Of a DNA stretch of 64,000 nucleotides, positions 10,657-22,900 are shown piece by piece. The translations under genes and the position numbers were made by a program. Location: assembly GCA_964017145.1 (NCBI GenBank), contig OZ024846.1, positions 3,410,001-3,474,000 of the forward strand, in the 5' to 3' direction. Within the stretch, counting starts at the first letter, position 1. Every line of letters starts with the position of its first letter. The notes under the pieces were generated by a model. That model was not told the DNA's origin and searched no databases. It was given only the letters and a program-made list of their open reading frames with translations. Origin of the DNA: Agrocybe praecox. Taxonomy: Eukaryota > Basidiomycota > Agaricomycetes > Agaricales > Agrocybaceae.

Positions 10657-12751
10657 TTACGACAGGCTCAGACTCGTCAGCAACATAATGAAGGTTGACA
10701 AGATCACTGTCGTAGTAGAAGACATCGCACGTTTCACACTACCAGAGTCCCCCCTCAAAGCCTGCACTGTCGAATTTCCGGTGTATAACGTTGAGGAAGC
10801 CGTATCCAAAGCTACGAGCACAGTGCTAGGTCCAGGGACAGTGACTCTGCATCTATTCTTGCAGTTCATCTCAGTATTTGCCTGGTCGCCCTCCAGCATT
10901 CCGTTTTCCCTGACCGTCTGTCCAGCCCAAGAAATTTCGGTGCGTTCAAGCACGTCCGACACAGAGAGCAGGTGAATAGTGACATTGCTAGCTACCCCAG
11001 TCGGGATGCTGAACACTTGGTCGGAGGTCCCGAAGTTGAACAGGGCAAACTTTCCGCGCGAGGCTCCTGCGTCGTCATAGATTGCATATCCAGCCACAGT
11101 AGAAGCTTGGTTGGTCACGGATTGGTTGAGGTTGAGGTCAACGATAATGTTTCCCCCTTGGGAGGTCACTTCAGACAGGAAGAGGGCACCATAGTAAGGC
11201 GACCCCGTCCTCCATTCCGGCTCAAGTGAACGCTCCGGACTCGGGAAGTCGAACAAATTGTATGTGATTTCATGCTCGCGAGTGTGGATGAAGACAGCGC
11301 TGTAGTTCAAACTGGCCGCTTTGAGGTCGACGTCAGCGACCCAGAGCAACATTGCGAACTTCCAAGACAATAAGCGTATCTTCAATTGAATAGGATATAG
11401 AGCGTACCGTGTCGGAAATGCTTGAGCCTCCACAAGAAACGGAATTGAATTCTGAAAGAATCAAAGGAACGCCCAACTCCTCCATCCGCTTCATGGCGGG
11501 CAATTGTTGTGTCAAATAGGGTTCAACCGGAAACATTATAAAGTAGCGTTCTCTGATATGAGCAGGAAAATTAAATACCATTAGCATGCGTAAGGTAATA
11601 CGTGATGTTCGTGTTTCGGGCGTTGGGACCTTTGCAAATATTTTGGGGATATTATTGAAGGCTTGAGAATGATCAGGAAAGATTCGGACGAGTAAGCGTA
11701 ATCTTAAACAGACGTATAATACTTGTAAGGAGTCCGGCATTGAGGATGTCAATTATATCCCTAAGTCTGTTATAGCGAAGAAATATATACGGCTGATAAA
11801 CCTGGCTTACCAGTTACAACACGTCGTAGGACCAGCTGCCATCGGGGTATCTGCAATTGCACCCACATCCTTCATTTTACCAATGAGAAACTCGAGTTCT
11901 GGGATATATAATAGAAGCATTATGATGTTAATCACGATACTTACAAAACCATAACATACGTAGTCCGAGATATTATAACCGGGTCGCTTCTCGTGGGAAG
12001 AGTACAAGTCAGGTTCCTATTTTCGATACAATCAGCACCACAACCTCTGTCACTCCATCTGAGGCCACTCCAATATTACTCACGTTACCCAACATCAAAG
12101 CGTCCAACTCATTTCCTAGCTTATTGTGCGTATCCAGGGCCAGCTGAGCCATCTGGTCGAATTCTTCAGGGAATTGAGTGCTTATCCCGATATAAAACTG
12201 CATAACGCCGACTTTGTGTGACATCCCATTGAGGGTGTCGAGGAGGAGAGTTCCGAATCTGGTGTGAATGGTATTGTACTGCGAGTCATCCGTAATTTCG
12301 AGAACTGAACGGAGGTTGCTGATATATTTTGAGCTGTTGTATGATTCAAAGGTTGATAGACTAAGATTGGATTGAACGGTCAATAAAAAGGTAATGAGTA
12401 CGCACGCGTCCATTCCATTTCAATTTTCCTCCAAACCTGATCCTTAGAGGCTTTGACATGCGCGCCGCCAGATTTACCATGCAGTTTTGCATAGCGGTAG
12501 GTGGCTTCGACACGGATTTCTCCCCTATAAATCAGCATAAAAAGGGTACTGGAGTAATAAGAGGATTTTTTTCACTCATGTAACGTGTCGAACGAGCTGA
12601 GTTCATACGATACCCCGATAAAATGATCTTCAACGACATTTGGGATTCGAGTAGCGGTCTGTTTTTCTGGGAAGGTCACCCTGACATCCGGTGCTGATAA
12701 ACCAGGTAAAATAAAGCTGAACAGCACAAGGTAGAGTAGTAGGGAAAGCAT
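10657..12751 (-). pseudogene. GH79 (beta-glucuronidase-like) gene, apparently disrupted
   Basis: Glycoside hydrolase family 79 homologue, normally a secreted enzyme removing glucuronic acid from proteoglycan-type glycans. Visible in order on the minus strand: signal peptide MLSLLLYLVLFSFILPGLSA at 12751; HFIGVSYELSSFDTL; exon at 12534 with TAMQNCMVNLAARMSKPLRIRFGG; FGTLLLDTLNG; LGN joined over an intron to EPDLYSS (acid/base Glu codon 12014-12016); CCNW; LILSEFNSVSCGG (nucleophile Glu codon 11450-11452); the C-terminal beta-sandwich; and a hydrophobic tail that might be a GPI signal. Damage: the donor expected after DTL reads ATGAGT at 12574-12579. The frame shifts in an A-rich stretch near 12424-12431 (right after RFGG), and again near 11690. 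An alternative GT donor at 12584-12583 gives an open but non-homologous frame, so an automatic model may still call this a gene. Both catalytic glutamates remain. Confidence 0.65.
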
Positions 12752-14114
12752 GGCTGTATTTTATGGGTGATTTAAAAGAATCCAGAGCCTAGAGGTATAT
12801 TATTATTAACGGTGGAGTATCGCCCAAGGTTCCACTTATAAGTTTGCGAGGGTAAGAACAGAAGGCGTAAACCGGGTCTAACTTTGCCCTGATGACAAGA
12901 GCCCCTGCTTAAAGAAGCGAAATGGGAGGAAAAGGAAGGGAAGAGAGGGGGAAAAGTGGCTGTTCTCAACTTGCTTTTTTATGTATGATAAGTTGGCGCG
13001 ACAAGCCCGTTTCGCGAAACCAGCATATGTTGATCGCAAGTTGATCGTGCCTTCCTTCCTTGTCGGTTGCTTGAAGTTTCTTGTCAGTTCTGGGCAGCAA
13101 GACAAGTTGTGGGCCTTCCACGAGGTCTTTTTTGACTGTGATCTTGTTATCTCTCGTTTTTTACTCGCCTAAGATGAAGGATAAACATGCCTGAAATATC
13201 AAAGACCACGAAACAATGAGTGGTTCTTCCTCCAGATTGACGGACGTGGTCTTCGTGTGCGTTTCCTTACTTTATAATTTATCGCGGAACTACTGTGCTT
13301 TCCGGCGGTAACGGAATCCATGCCGGCGCTTAGTTTCTTGCTCTTGGCGCTGATGTCATTCACCTCCGTCTGAACTGTAAACACAAGTACGGCGTAATTG
13401 AGGCCATTCATCAGATGTTAAAATGCCTCACGCATCACGCGTCTCATCAGGTCCAGACTCCATATACATATGACGTCTATTCTGAAGCAGGGAATTAATG
13501 CTAGAAAAAATGACTCAAGTGCCAGATATGTAGTCCTTACATGGCATGTATCAACGTTTTTCGAATCAATTCTCGTCCTGAAATTTCCAGTTTACTATTA
13601 TTAGACCACTCGGCAATCACATAGAAATACATCCCATGCCTAAGGCATCCGTGTTATCGGTTCATGGACACTTGACTATACGACGCATTACACGTATATG
13701 CAATAAATAGCAACAACTACTGCTCATTTTTCAACTACAAGCAAGTAATAATCGAGTACTGTACAATCGAGGGTCAGTGGAAATAATTGGTTTTAGTTAT
13801 CAAGAAAAAAAGCATTGAAACGAACGAACGAACAAAGCGTCCATCACGAAGAATGGAGGCAAGTGTACATCAGAAAATGCTACAAATATATGTAATACGT
13901 ATCAGCGTCGTAAAAGTACAGTTCAACTGACAGTTAAAAGTGCATATTTGATACAAGATAGAGAACGTAAAGGGAGAAAGAAACAGAAGGAAAAAGAAAG
14001 AAAAAATTAGTGGTTATCGTATGATTGGTTGATATGGTCGATCCAGTGGATATCGATGATTTCTTTCGGTCCATGATTCCAAAATCTTGACTCAAGAGGC
14101 GATTCCGGTCAGAA
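12752..14114. other. Intergenic between GH79 and the zinc-finger gene
   Basis: Contains the promoter of the GH79 copy and the 3' untranslated region of the regulator downstream. A short GAAC tandem (GAACGAACGAACAAA) lies near 13820. No exon or RNA gene recognised. Confidence 0.55.
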
Positions 14115-17100
14115 TTAAGCGGGTGCTCCTCCTCCCGCCGGTTTGTTGGCGTTATTACTATCGCCAAGCTTGACAACCGAAGACGGTAAAGGTGACGGCA
14201 ACGATTGCAAGTTCAAGCTCGCCCCAGGGGCACTCATCCTTCGCTTCCGCCTGTCCGCAAGGCTGATAGCTCCTCCACGCTCGACACCGAGGACAGCTCG
14301 AGGATTCTTCGGGGCATCCGCACCGATTTTTGGACCACCAGGTGCATCGGAAGTGGAAGTGGAAGGGGCACGAATATCAGGGGCGCCTGCACCCCAACCA
14401 ACCATCTCTCGATTCTTCGTGTCGATGTCGTCGTCATAGCCATAGAACGCCTTCTTGGCATTAGCAGGCCCCAAAGTCTGCGAAGGAAGACGCTTGAAAG
14501 AAGGTCTGTTACTATCCGCGTCTGACTCTTCCTGGCTGGGAGATCCACGAGAGTGGGTGGTACTGGCGGACGACAAGGACGGACTGGCGCTCTGTTCTTT
14601 CTTCGTGGGGAAAGACCCAAACGCGTTGGCTAACGAGGATGGCGTGGGCGAAGCCTGAGATTGTTGCGATTGTGGGCCGGCAGTACTTTTCGGCTTTGTA
14701 TTAGACTTGGACTACAAAGCGTCAAAACTGTCCAAATTGAGAAATCTAAAGGACGGACGTACTGAAGTCAATTCAGCTTTGCTTTTCATAGGTCTCTTCA
14801 GCTGTAAGTTCATCAACGCTGGTGCCTTCCTAGCAAGAACAGCAGCTTCGTATGACCTCAAATCTTCAGGATTGCCATGGAGTGTCGTGCGTATGGACGA
14901 CATTGGTCCGAGTTTGCCGTGCTGGCCATCGCCTCGCTGCTGTTGCTGTTGCTGCTGATACTGGTGCTGCTGATGGTAATAGTACTGGTCCTCTCCATAC
15001 ATGTCATCATACTCGAGGACTGGGGTCTTAACGCTAGGCAAAGACGATACCCTCTGGCGCCTGTATGGGGTGGCCGTCGATGTCGAGGAACCCTTGTTGG
15101 CCTGGGAAGAACCCGATGACGTTGTGATAGGGTCGCCCAATCCGGAAGTAGGTCCAGTCAACGGCGTGCGCATATATTGCTTCCAAAACTCCTTCATTTC
15201 GCGAGAATCCATCTCTCTGGACGGTGTCTGGAGGCCATTACCACTTCCCACAACCCTCGCAGGCAACCCACCCATACCGCTCAAGTGTAATCCGGCAGAA
15301 AGCAGTCCAGAACCTTGCTTGATAGGCATAGGAGTGTCCATATCCCCACCCAACAAAGCACCAGACTCGTTCCTTTCAGAACCGTCTCCTCGACTGCCCC
15401 TTTCTCCATCTGCTCCTGGGTGATCATCGTCATCGTGTCCGTGATTATGAGCCTGACCGGGATCAGAAAAGAATGGCTGGCCATCTGCCGCAAGTCCTGC
15501 GAGCACGTTCGGGTCGTCCAACGACATCAGCCCAAACGCAGAAGAGAATTCTAACCACAACAACTTTCGTTTAGTCCTCTCGAGAAATTACGACCATCGA
15601 TAGAATTCGAAAGTACCTTGTCGTTCATCGGAAGCGGTTGCATACCCTACATAACTGCCTGCACTATCGCCTCGGTGGTGATGAGACGAAGAGGACGAGT
15701 TTGTCGACGTCGATGCGGTCGCCGCTCGATCAGGAATACCCAATGCAAAGTTATACTGTTAAGATGGGAAAAAAACCTAGGTCAGTTTCATCATTGGACA
15801 GAAAATGTTTGAACGAATGAAAAGAAAATGAAAACTCAAAAAATGAAAATAAAAATAAAAATAAAAAAACAAACAAAAGGATGAAGAGAAAAAAATAGAA
15901 ACCAAAACCTCCAGACCCGTCGCTCCGGCGGCTCGTTAAAAAAATCTAAACCAGGAGATCTTCGAAAGGTAAAGTAGCAAAAAGCAACCGAACATTTCCC
16001 GGAGGATCGGAGCGGAGGCTTTACCCCACATAGGTGCGTCAATCCAGTCATTTGACACACCATAAAGACAGAAAATATAACCTTCGGCCTTCTTCTGTCC
16101 GCTTTCCACGACGACGAGGAGAAACGATAGAATAAACGGAAAGGAAAGGAAAGGAAAGGAAACGCCGCAGTGTGGAGTAGGTACAACTGAGGTGGAACTC
16201 GAGAACAAAATAGAGACAACAATAATTGACCTCTCTTCCATAGTATGACCGTTTCGACGATCGTCGGACGGACGGAAGAAGTGGGCCCAGAAAAAAAACG
16301 ACAATAAATGTCAAAAAAATAGAAGAGAAAAGGCCAACAGAGAATGAGAGCATAACGAGATCTGACAGGCGCCTAGATCCCAAAGAACTAGAGAAACGAC
16401 CGCCTCTGGTCCGCCCAGACCATCTTCCTTGATAACAATAATGACAACTCTAGCCAGAACTACACCCATTTCCGCCTTGAGCGCGTCAAGTTTCAAATGA
16501 ATCAGGAAAAAAGAACAGAAAGAAGAAGCAAACACAACGTCAAAAAATAAGATTTCCGGCCCAGAATAAAAGAACCACATCCACATCCACATCACATCAC
16601 ATCACATCAAATGAAATAATTGAAATGGACACCTCGCGACGAAAAAAACAGGCAAGAAAAGGAAAGTTGAAAGAGCCAACCGACAAACGATTCGGAACCT
16701 AAATTGAATATGCCAGATAACCTTCGTCGTGGGCGGCGAACGAAGCACGTACGGGACCCAAAAAAGACCGCAAAGGCGAGAAAACACAACCCACACAATG
16801 CCCGATAGGCCAAGAGGCTTTGAGCACTCTTCGGCACCGCCGATGCAGGCGAAGAAAAAAATAGAACGAAAGTAAATGAAAACTAAAATGAAAAAGGCCA
16901 GAACATCGAGCAAGGAGGGACGGGCAAAACACTTCTTCCGTCATCCGAAGCTCGCTATCCAAAGGAAAACCTCCGAAAGGAAGATCTCCAAGTCCAATAG
17001 TCAAAAGCAGGACACGCACACGCACAAGCAAGAAAGAAGCCAACTAAAATCTTGCTATCATCCCATCGTCGTCAAGGAGAAGAAAAACCAACCAGCCAAT

Positions 17101-19622
17101 GAAAACCCATCAAGTGAATGAATGGAACGAACGAAACGAAATAAACGAGATTGGCCAAGACCGCATCATCATCGCGAATCGTGAATCATGATAGAACGAA
17201 TCAATGCAATGATACGATGTAAAACCGTAAATCGTAAATCGTAAAAAATAAAAATAGCCAAAACAAAACAGACGAAGACTTCACATCGGGAAAACGTCAA
17301 AGAAAGAACATAAGATTTCGTTATCTCTGCCGCGGAGGGTAAAAAGAAAAGTGATAAGCGAGAAACCAAAAAGATGTGATGCGATGAAAGCGAATGCGAA
17401 AGCGTGAGGGTATTCCCAAAATAAAGAAAAACAAACGAACGAACAGCAAAAATTCAGCGAAAACGTACCCCATACATCCCCTGCTCTCCGCCTCCCTGCG
17501 CACCACCACCGCCCTGCGAATGCGAAGGAACCATATACCCACCCAAAGGCAAATGCACATTCGAACTATTTGCCGAACTAGCTCCATCACTGAAATTGTC
17601 GTTCTGTCCTTGTCCTGGGGCATGTGAGCCATGGTGTCCTTGGGCATGTGTATGCCTATCCCCCGTATGACCGAAATCGATAGCGTCGACAGATTCAGAC
17701 CTCCTGGTATTATTGCTGTTGTTTTCATTCGTCGTCGTTGACGTGGGCAAGTACGAAGAAGGGACAGAGAATGGCATCGAGATGCTCATGTACTGCTGTT
17801 GCTGATGTTGTTGTTGGTGCGGATGATATTTATCTAAAATAAACCAATCCAAAGGATGTTGAATTATCGATAAATGAAATTATTAGTCGAATAAAGCGCA
17901 TATATCCACGCATATTCATATCCACGAAGCATTCCAGAGACGCAAAGAAAGAACCATCGCAAATAGCAACATCGAGGAGATCGCCGCACCGAGGGAAAAC
18001 ATTCCATCGCAGTATGCAATATGCAATAAAAACAAATAAATTAACAAAACACATTAAACATGACGACGCACAAGAGAGAGAGGGGAAGCGCCAATATAGT
18101 TAGATTTTGATGTTCATGAAAAATATTCATGTATGGTTTTCATGTTCATGGTCATGAAGAGGAGATGATGGAGGGCAGCAGAGTTACATGTGTAAAAAAA
18201 GAAAGAGAAAGAAAAAAGGACGTTTAGCGCTACGTATACCTAAAACTAGGGAAATAAAAATGATTACCGTGCATTGGCCCTCCTCCGTGGTGTCTGCCAT
18301 ACACATCGTTCATCTCCTGCTGTGACTGTGGCTGCTGGTGCGAGTCCCATCCCATCCACGATGATGACGAGTTACTGGCGGGAGCATTCCCCGCCGCCGC
18401 CGCCGAAGACGCCGAGGTGGACGATGACGTCCCTCGCAACGGCAGCGGATCATACATCCCCAAACCAGATCGTCCTCCTCCAAGGCCTGGGCCGCTAGCA
18501 CCAGAAGAAGTGGCGGCAGACGAGGAAGTAGGAGTGGAGCCGAACAACTCGGCTTGCGCCTGGGCGCGATACTTGGTCGTGTAATCCGCTACAAGATCCG
18601 TGGCGTCCACGCCCATGAGCGTCGAACTAGACATACCCGCTGATGAAGATGCAGAGGCAGATGTGGATGACGATGAGTTTGTCGTCGTTGGAGGGTATAA
18701 ATTGGGAAATGCAAATGTATTAGAGGCATACAGCGTCTCCGCCATACTCGTCGGTACTAATCCGCCCAGACCATGATGTTGAAGTTGATGCGAGTGGTGG
18801 TGAGATGAAGATCCCAAAGATGTTGGTGGCGGTGGTCCGAGTATAAAATCATCTTCGGGGTGATTGGAAAAGGAAGACAAAAGACGGGAAGAGGAAGAGG
18901 ATGGGAGTGGAATCAGCCCATTGGCTGATGCCGTTGAAGATGTTAGATTGCTGCTGCTGCTTGCCGGATGCGGGTTATGGCCGGGACCTGCAGGCGCTGT
19001 TTGTCGATGGAATTTGACGTACGTGCATCGGCATTTACGTTGCACACATTTAGCTAATAAAGCGCATATATTCAACAAAAATGAATATATGATGGAAAAT
19101 AAAACTCACAGCAAGGATTACAACCATCGCAAGGCAGACTGGATTGGACACACTGATCGCAGGCCTGTTTGGACGTCGTTGCCCTGGACGCCGATGCCGA
19201 GCCCTTCCTCCTCGTCCCGATGTTTGCAAGCGGTTTCTCATTAGCATGACATTTGTTTATATGTCTGGCAAGCAGATCACTGGGCGAAAAAGAAATCCGG
19301 GTAAGCACATCAATCCGCAGTTACGCCATTCATCCAGGCAAAAAAAGTGAAAAAGCCGAGACATACCTTCTGGCGAACTGGTCTCCACAATACTGGCATT
19401 TGTAAGGTCTGTCTCCCGTGTCTATAGAACAAAAAAGATGGTAATGAGCGGAACGGATCGGTGTTGGAGGAGCTAAAAGCAGGTGGAGCGGGTTGGGGTT
19501 TTTTGGTGCAAGTTGGCTCCAGCGGGAGAGAATGAAAACTTACGGGATCGCATGTGTCTGGCGACATGTTGTGGGCGAGTAAAAGTTGCCTGGCAGACGG
19601 GGCATTTGTGGTCTCCGCCCAT
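14115..19622 (-). CDS. C2H2 + Zn2Cys6 hybrid transcription factor
   Basis: Predicted 992-residue nuclear regulator combining two C2H2 fingers with a fungal Zn2Cys6 cluster. Exons: 19622-19544, 19421-19367, 19279-19110, 19053-18268, 17833-17469, 15755-15617, 15550-14763, 14711-14115; every junction keeps frame. Finger 1 is CPVCQATFTRPQHVARH plus H across the first intron. Finger 2 is CQYCGDQFARRSDLLARH with its last His in NKCH. The Zn cluster follows at about residue 85: ACDQCVQSSLPCDG, then, across an intron, CSKCVQRKCRC and TYVKFHRQTAP. The rest is low complexity: Ser-rich, His/Gln-rich (YHPHQQQHQQQQ; QYQQQQQQQ), Gly-rich, consistent with activation domains. Two introns are unusually long (about 430 and 1713 nt). 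The final intron (14762-14712) is needed to bypass an in-frame TAG. Targets are unknown; no fungal-specific TF middle domain is seen. Confidence 0.85.
15756..17468 (-). other. 1.7 kb intron of the zinc-finger gene
   Basis: Spans the gap between the fifth and sixth exons. The plus strand is strongly purine- and A-rich with runs such as AAAATAAAAATAAAAATAAA and GGAAAGGAAAGGAAAGGAAA. Donor GTACGT is at 17468 and acceptor AACAG at about 15760. No coding exon was recognised inside it. Alternatives are an overlooked exon, a nested non-coding RNA, or two separate genes. Confidence 0.6.
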
Positions 19623-19948
19623 GGTTGTAGTAGAAGCAAAATGAGTGACGACGGGTCTTTGCTGTTATTTAATCTTGCAAATCCAAATTACGGCCAGCAT
19701 ACTAAAAACTAACGACGTCATTTTCCCACGCCCCTTGACAACGCTATTTCCTCCTTTTTCTTCCTTTTTTCTTCCTTCCTTCCCCCTCCAATCACGGATG
19801 GCTGCAGCCCCTGCCCTTGTATCCTTCTTTTTCCTCTTTCTTTTCCATTTCTCTGTTCCAACATTCCTCGAATGCCACCTCCGTTGTTTTCGATGACGCA
19901 CTTTGCTTGGCCACCACTTACCAAATCAAGCCATCCGAGATCGGATCG

Positions 19949-19956
19949 TGACGTCA
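19949..19956. promoter_or_regulatory. CRE-type palindrome TGACGTCA
   Basis: Perfect 8-bp ATF/CREB-type bZIP site about 330 bp upstream of the zinc-finger gene start. A CCAAT box lies at 19974-19978. Whether a bZIP factor binds here is inference. Confidence 0.45.
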
Positions 19957-22900
19957 CCCATGTGGGCGCTCAACCAATAAAAAACGGGGGCACTCGCGAA
20001 CGGGGTGCTGCCCGGAGCATTAACTCCGGGTCCATTCTGACCGCCCGACCGACACACCGACAATATTGTACGCTCCCGAATATTTAATAAATTCTTTTTC
20101 TCAGAACCGTGCTTCAAATAGATAACCTATGACGGTGTGTAAAAGCATGGGTGGATGTACACACACAACCGGTCGTCCACTCACACGGTCGTACCGGAAC
20201 ACTGTATTTGCTCAATTCTTTCACGACCGACGACGTCGACGTCGATCCCCGACTCCACAGCAATAAATTACTTTAAGATGAAGTCGGAGTACCATAAAAA
20301 GTATAAAAACTCCCCGCACTGCTCGGCGTCGCCTGAACCACGCTCGTCGCGCGTCGGGCACGCAACTCAAGTAACATCCATTCAAAACTAACGCGGGTAC
20401 GCAAAAAACATTACATAAACACAATAAAACCCTCGTTTCCTACATATGTAACTTACTCCTTATTAATACCACGTCTGTTGTATGTACACTCACGTGTGTG
20501 TGATAGATCTCCCAAAACGCGTTAGACTCAAACAAATGACAAAACAAATCCCAAACAAACAAATAAATCACCCATCATTCATCTATCCATCGCATTACAT
20601 ACGCTTCGCTTCTTCTTGATCAGATGTTTTCTTTTCCTTATATGTGCTTCTCTTACCCTTTCCTTACTTGCTCACGAATTTTTATTTTATTTCTCCATCT
20701 ATCTTTTCTGTTCCTTCCTTCCTTCCTTCCTCCCTTCCATCTAATCCTTTGATCAGACCTTCACCTTCTCCCCCATCAAATTATTCCCCGCATACACCTA
20801 CATCCATAACTCAACACAACGTATCACCACCACCACTGGCACATTCATCGCTCACTCATTAGCACAAGACCGACTCGCCTCCCGCAATCAAACTTCGTAG
20901 CATACCCACATGCCTACCTGCCTACTTGTACCCTCGCAACTAAAACAATCACATCATTACAATTATGATAATGATAATGATAATGATACCTATCTACACA
21001 CCTACGTACATACATCATTTACTCGTCAGTCGAAAATGCGCACTAGTCCATTCGAAGTAAAGGCTAAGTTACACAAAACCTAATTTCAAAACCTGAGACC
21101 TGAGGGTTCATTCGGTCGAACAGCGAGGCGAACTCAAAGTCAACTGCGAAGCGAAGCAGTAACTTCAGCTTCAACTTTCAACCAAGCGATGCTCGCATCG
21201 TCCTCTTACTTGATAGCTACATATTTCAAGTCTTGTATGGCATTTCCACAGAGTTAAGTGGAATTAAATTCCAATCTCTCATGTCATCCACTTTCCTTCG
21301 ACTTCAATATACTAGGCACCTCAAATCCCGTTCGTTCATTAACATTATTCGCCTCGCCACGCGTTAACTTACGACCGACCAACCGACCCTGTCCTCTATC
21401 CTGTTGCGACCCTGTTGCGACGCCGCTGACGTCGTCCCATCATTAGCGTCGCCATCTCACCATCGGTGTATCGTTATTCATCACCACCCCTCAAATCATT
21501 AACTATGTACATATCACTATTCACGGGCCTAGCGAAACGCGAATGAATAAAAATGGAAATTCGCGTACTTATTACGTAGTACTAGAAGCGCGCCTAGGAT
21601 CAGCGTGTATCAACGAGGATTGAAATAAATAACGATCATCTCGTCTCACCTCATCTCGCTTGATTCTCGTTGATTGTTCCAAATGATCCTCTTCATATTT
21701 AGGCCTATACTCTCTTTCCTTCTCTTTCCCTCATATACACACAGACGTATAACATACATACATACATCCTACAAGTCCAAGCCTCCAACTTGAAGTCCGT
21801 CCGTCCCAGTGCACGAATATGTCAGATGTCAGATGTCAGTGCTTCAGCTATCACTTGTTGTCAATTTATCTTCCCGCCTTCCCGCCTGCTTGTTTTCCCG
21901 TCCTGTTCTTCCTGTCTGTCCTGTCCTTCCTATTGTCTATCTATATGTGTATCGGATCCGTCTGTCTATCAAGATCCTTTTCTGATGGACAAAGATGCAA
22001 ACAGCCGCACTATCGATATATGCTATCGTCTGTTTCATGCATATGTGCATATGTACTATCCGACGTAGTCTAATAAGTGCCGAGCGCTGACGCTACCTTA
22101 GTCTTATCTTGCTACCCGAACGCTCTACTGTTAATTTCACTTCACCTCTGGATCCCTCACTGTATCACTGTATATAATCTTGACCGACCGACTGCGCATT
22201 GTTGGACTCGACCTAAGTAAGACCGGGGTAGATTCCTATATACGTAGTATTATACCTCAAATTCCGGCAGGCTTGGCTTCCGAGTCCGGAACCTGGTATG
22301 GTCTTTGCATAGTATGGTGTACATGCTACATACTAGGTAAGATCGACCGAAAAGTAAACTATATATATGAGACGTACGTACTCATTAACCTCATTCGAAC
22401 ATCAGCGTTGTAATTATCAAGTTACCGAGCAGACTCTCCAACGAGCGTTAAATGGACCCTGACCGACCGACTCTCATCCGCGCTGTCCTTAACAAACGGA
22501 ATATCCACTGAGGAGGGGTACGAAGACTCACGGATTTAATGTAATGGAAGAATTCAAGAAAAGAAGTATAGAAAAAAGGAAAGACAGAAACGAGCCCTCG
22601 GCCAAAACGACGACCAACGAAGCTATATACATCCTGTATCTTAGTATTTTAGTACCTAGACGGTCTGGTAGGCCTAGACCTTACTAGAATATATCAATAT
22701 CAAATGGAGGCGTATAGTGCATTCAATGGAGCTCTTTTCCCAACTCATAGAGGGTGACACAGCCAGGTCCCTCAGTCGCACGCCTGCTGGTCCCAGGTAG
22801 GATCTTCACGATAGCTTAATATTTATTTACTTCTTCGTACTAGTTGATCATCTACGTAGGTATATCTATCTCTATTTATGGAAAGTCATGAGCAATTGGG

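Noticed and set aside
14712..14714. In-frame TAG as the end of the zinc-finger protein
   Set aside because: A GTACGT donor at 14762 and the TAG acceptor form a 51-nt intron, and the same frame continues for 199 codons.
15836..17121. Many 80-130 codon frames inside the zinc-finger gene intron
   Set aside because: Low-complexity frames rich in Phe/Ser or Lys without a recognisable domain, caused by biased base composition.
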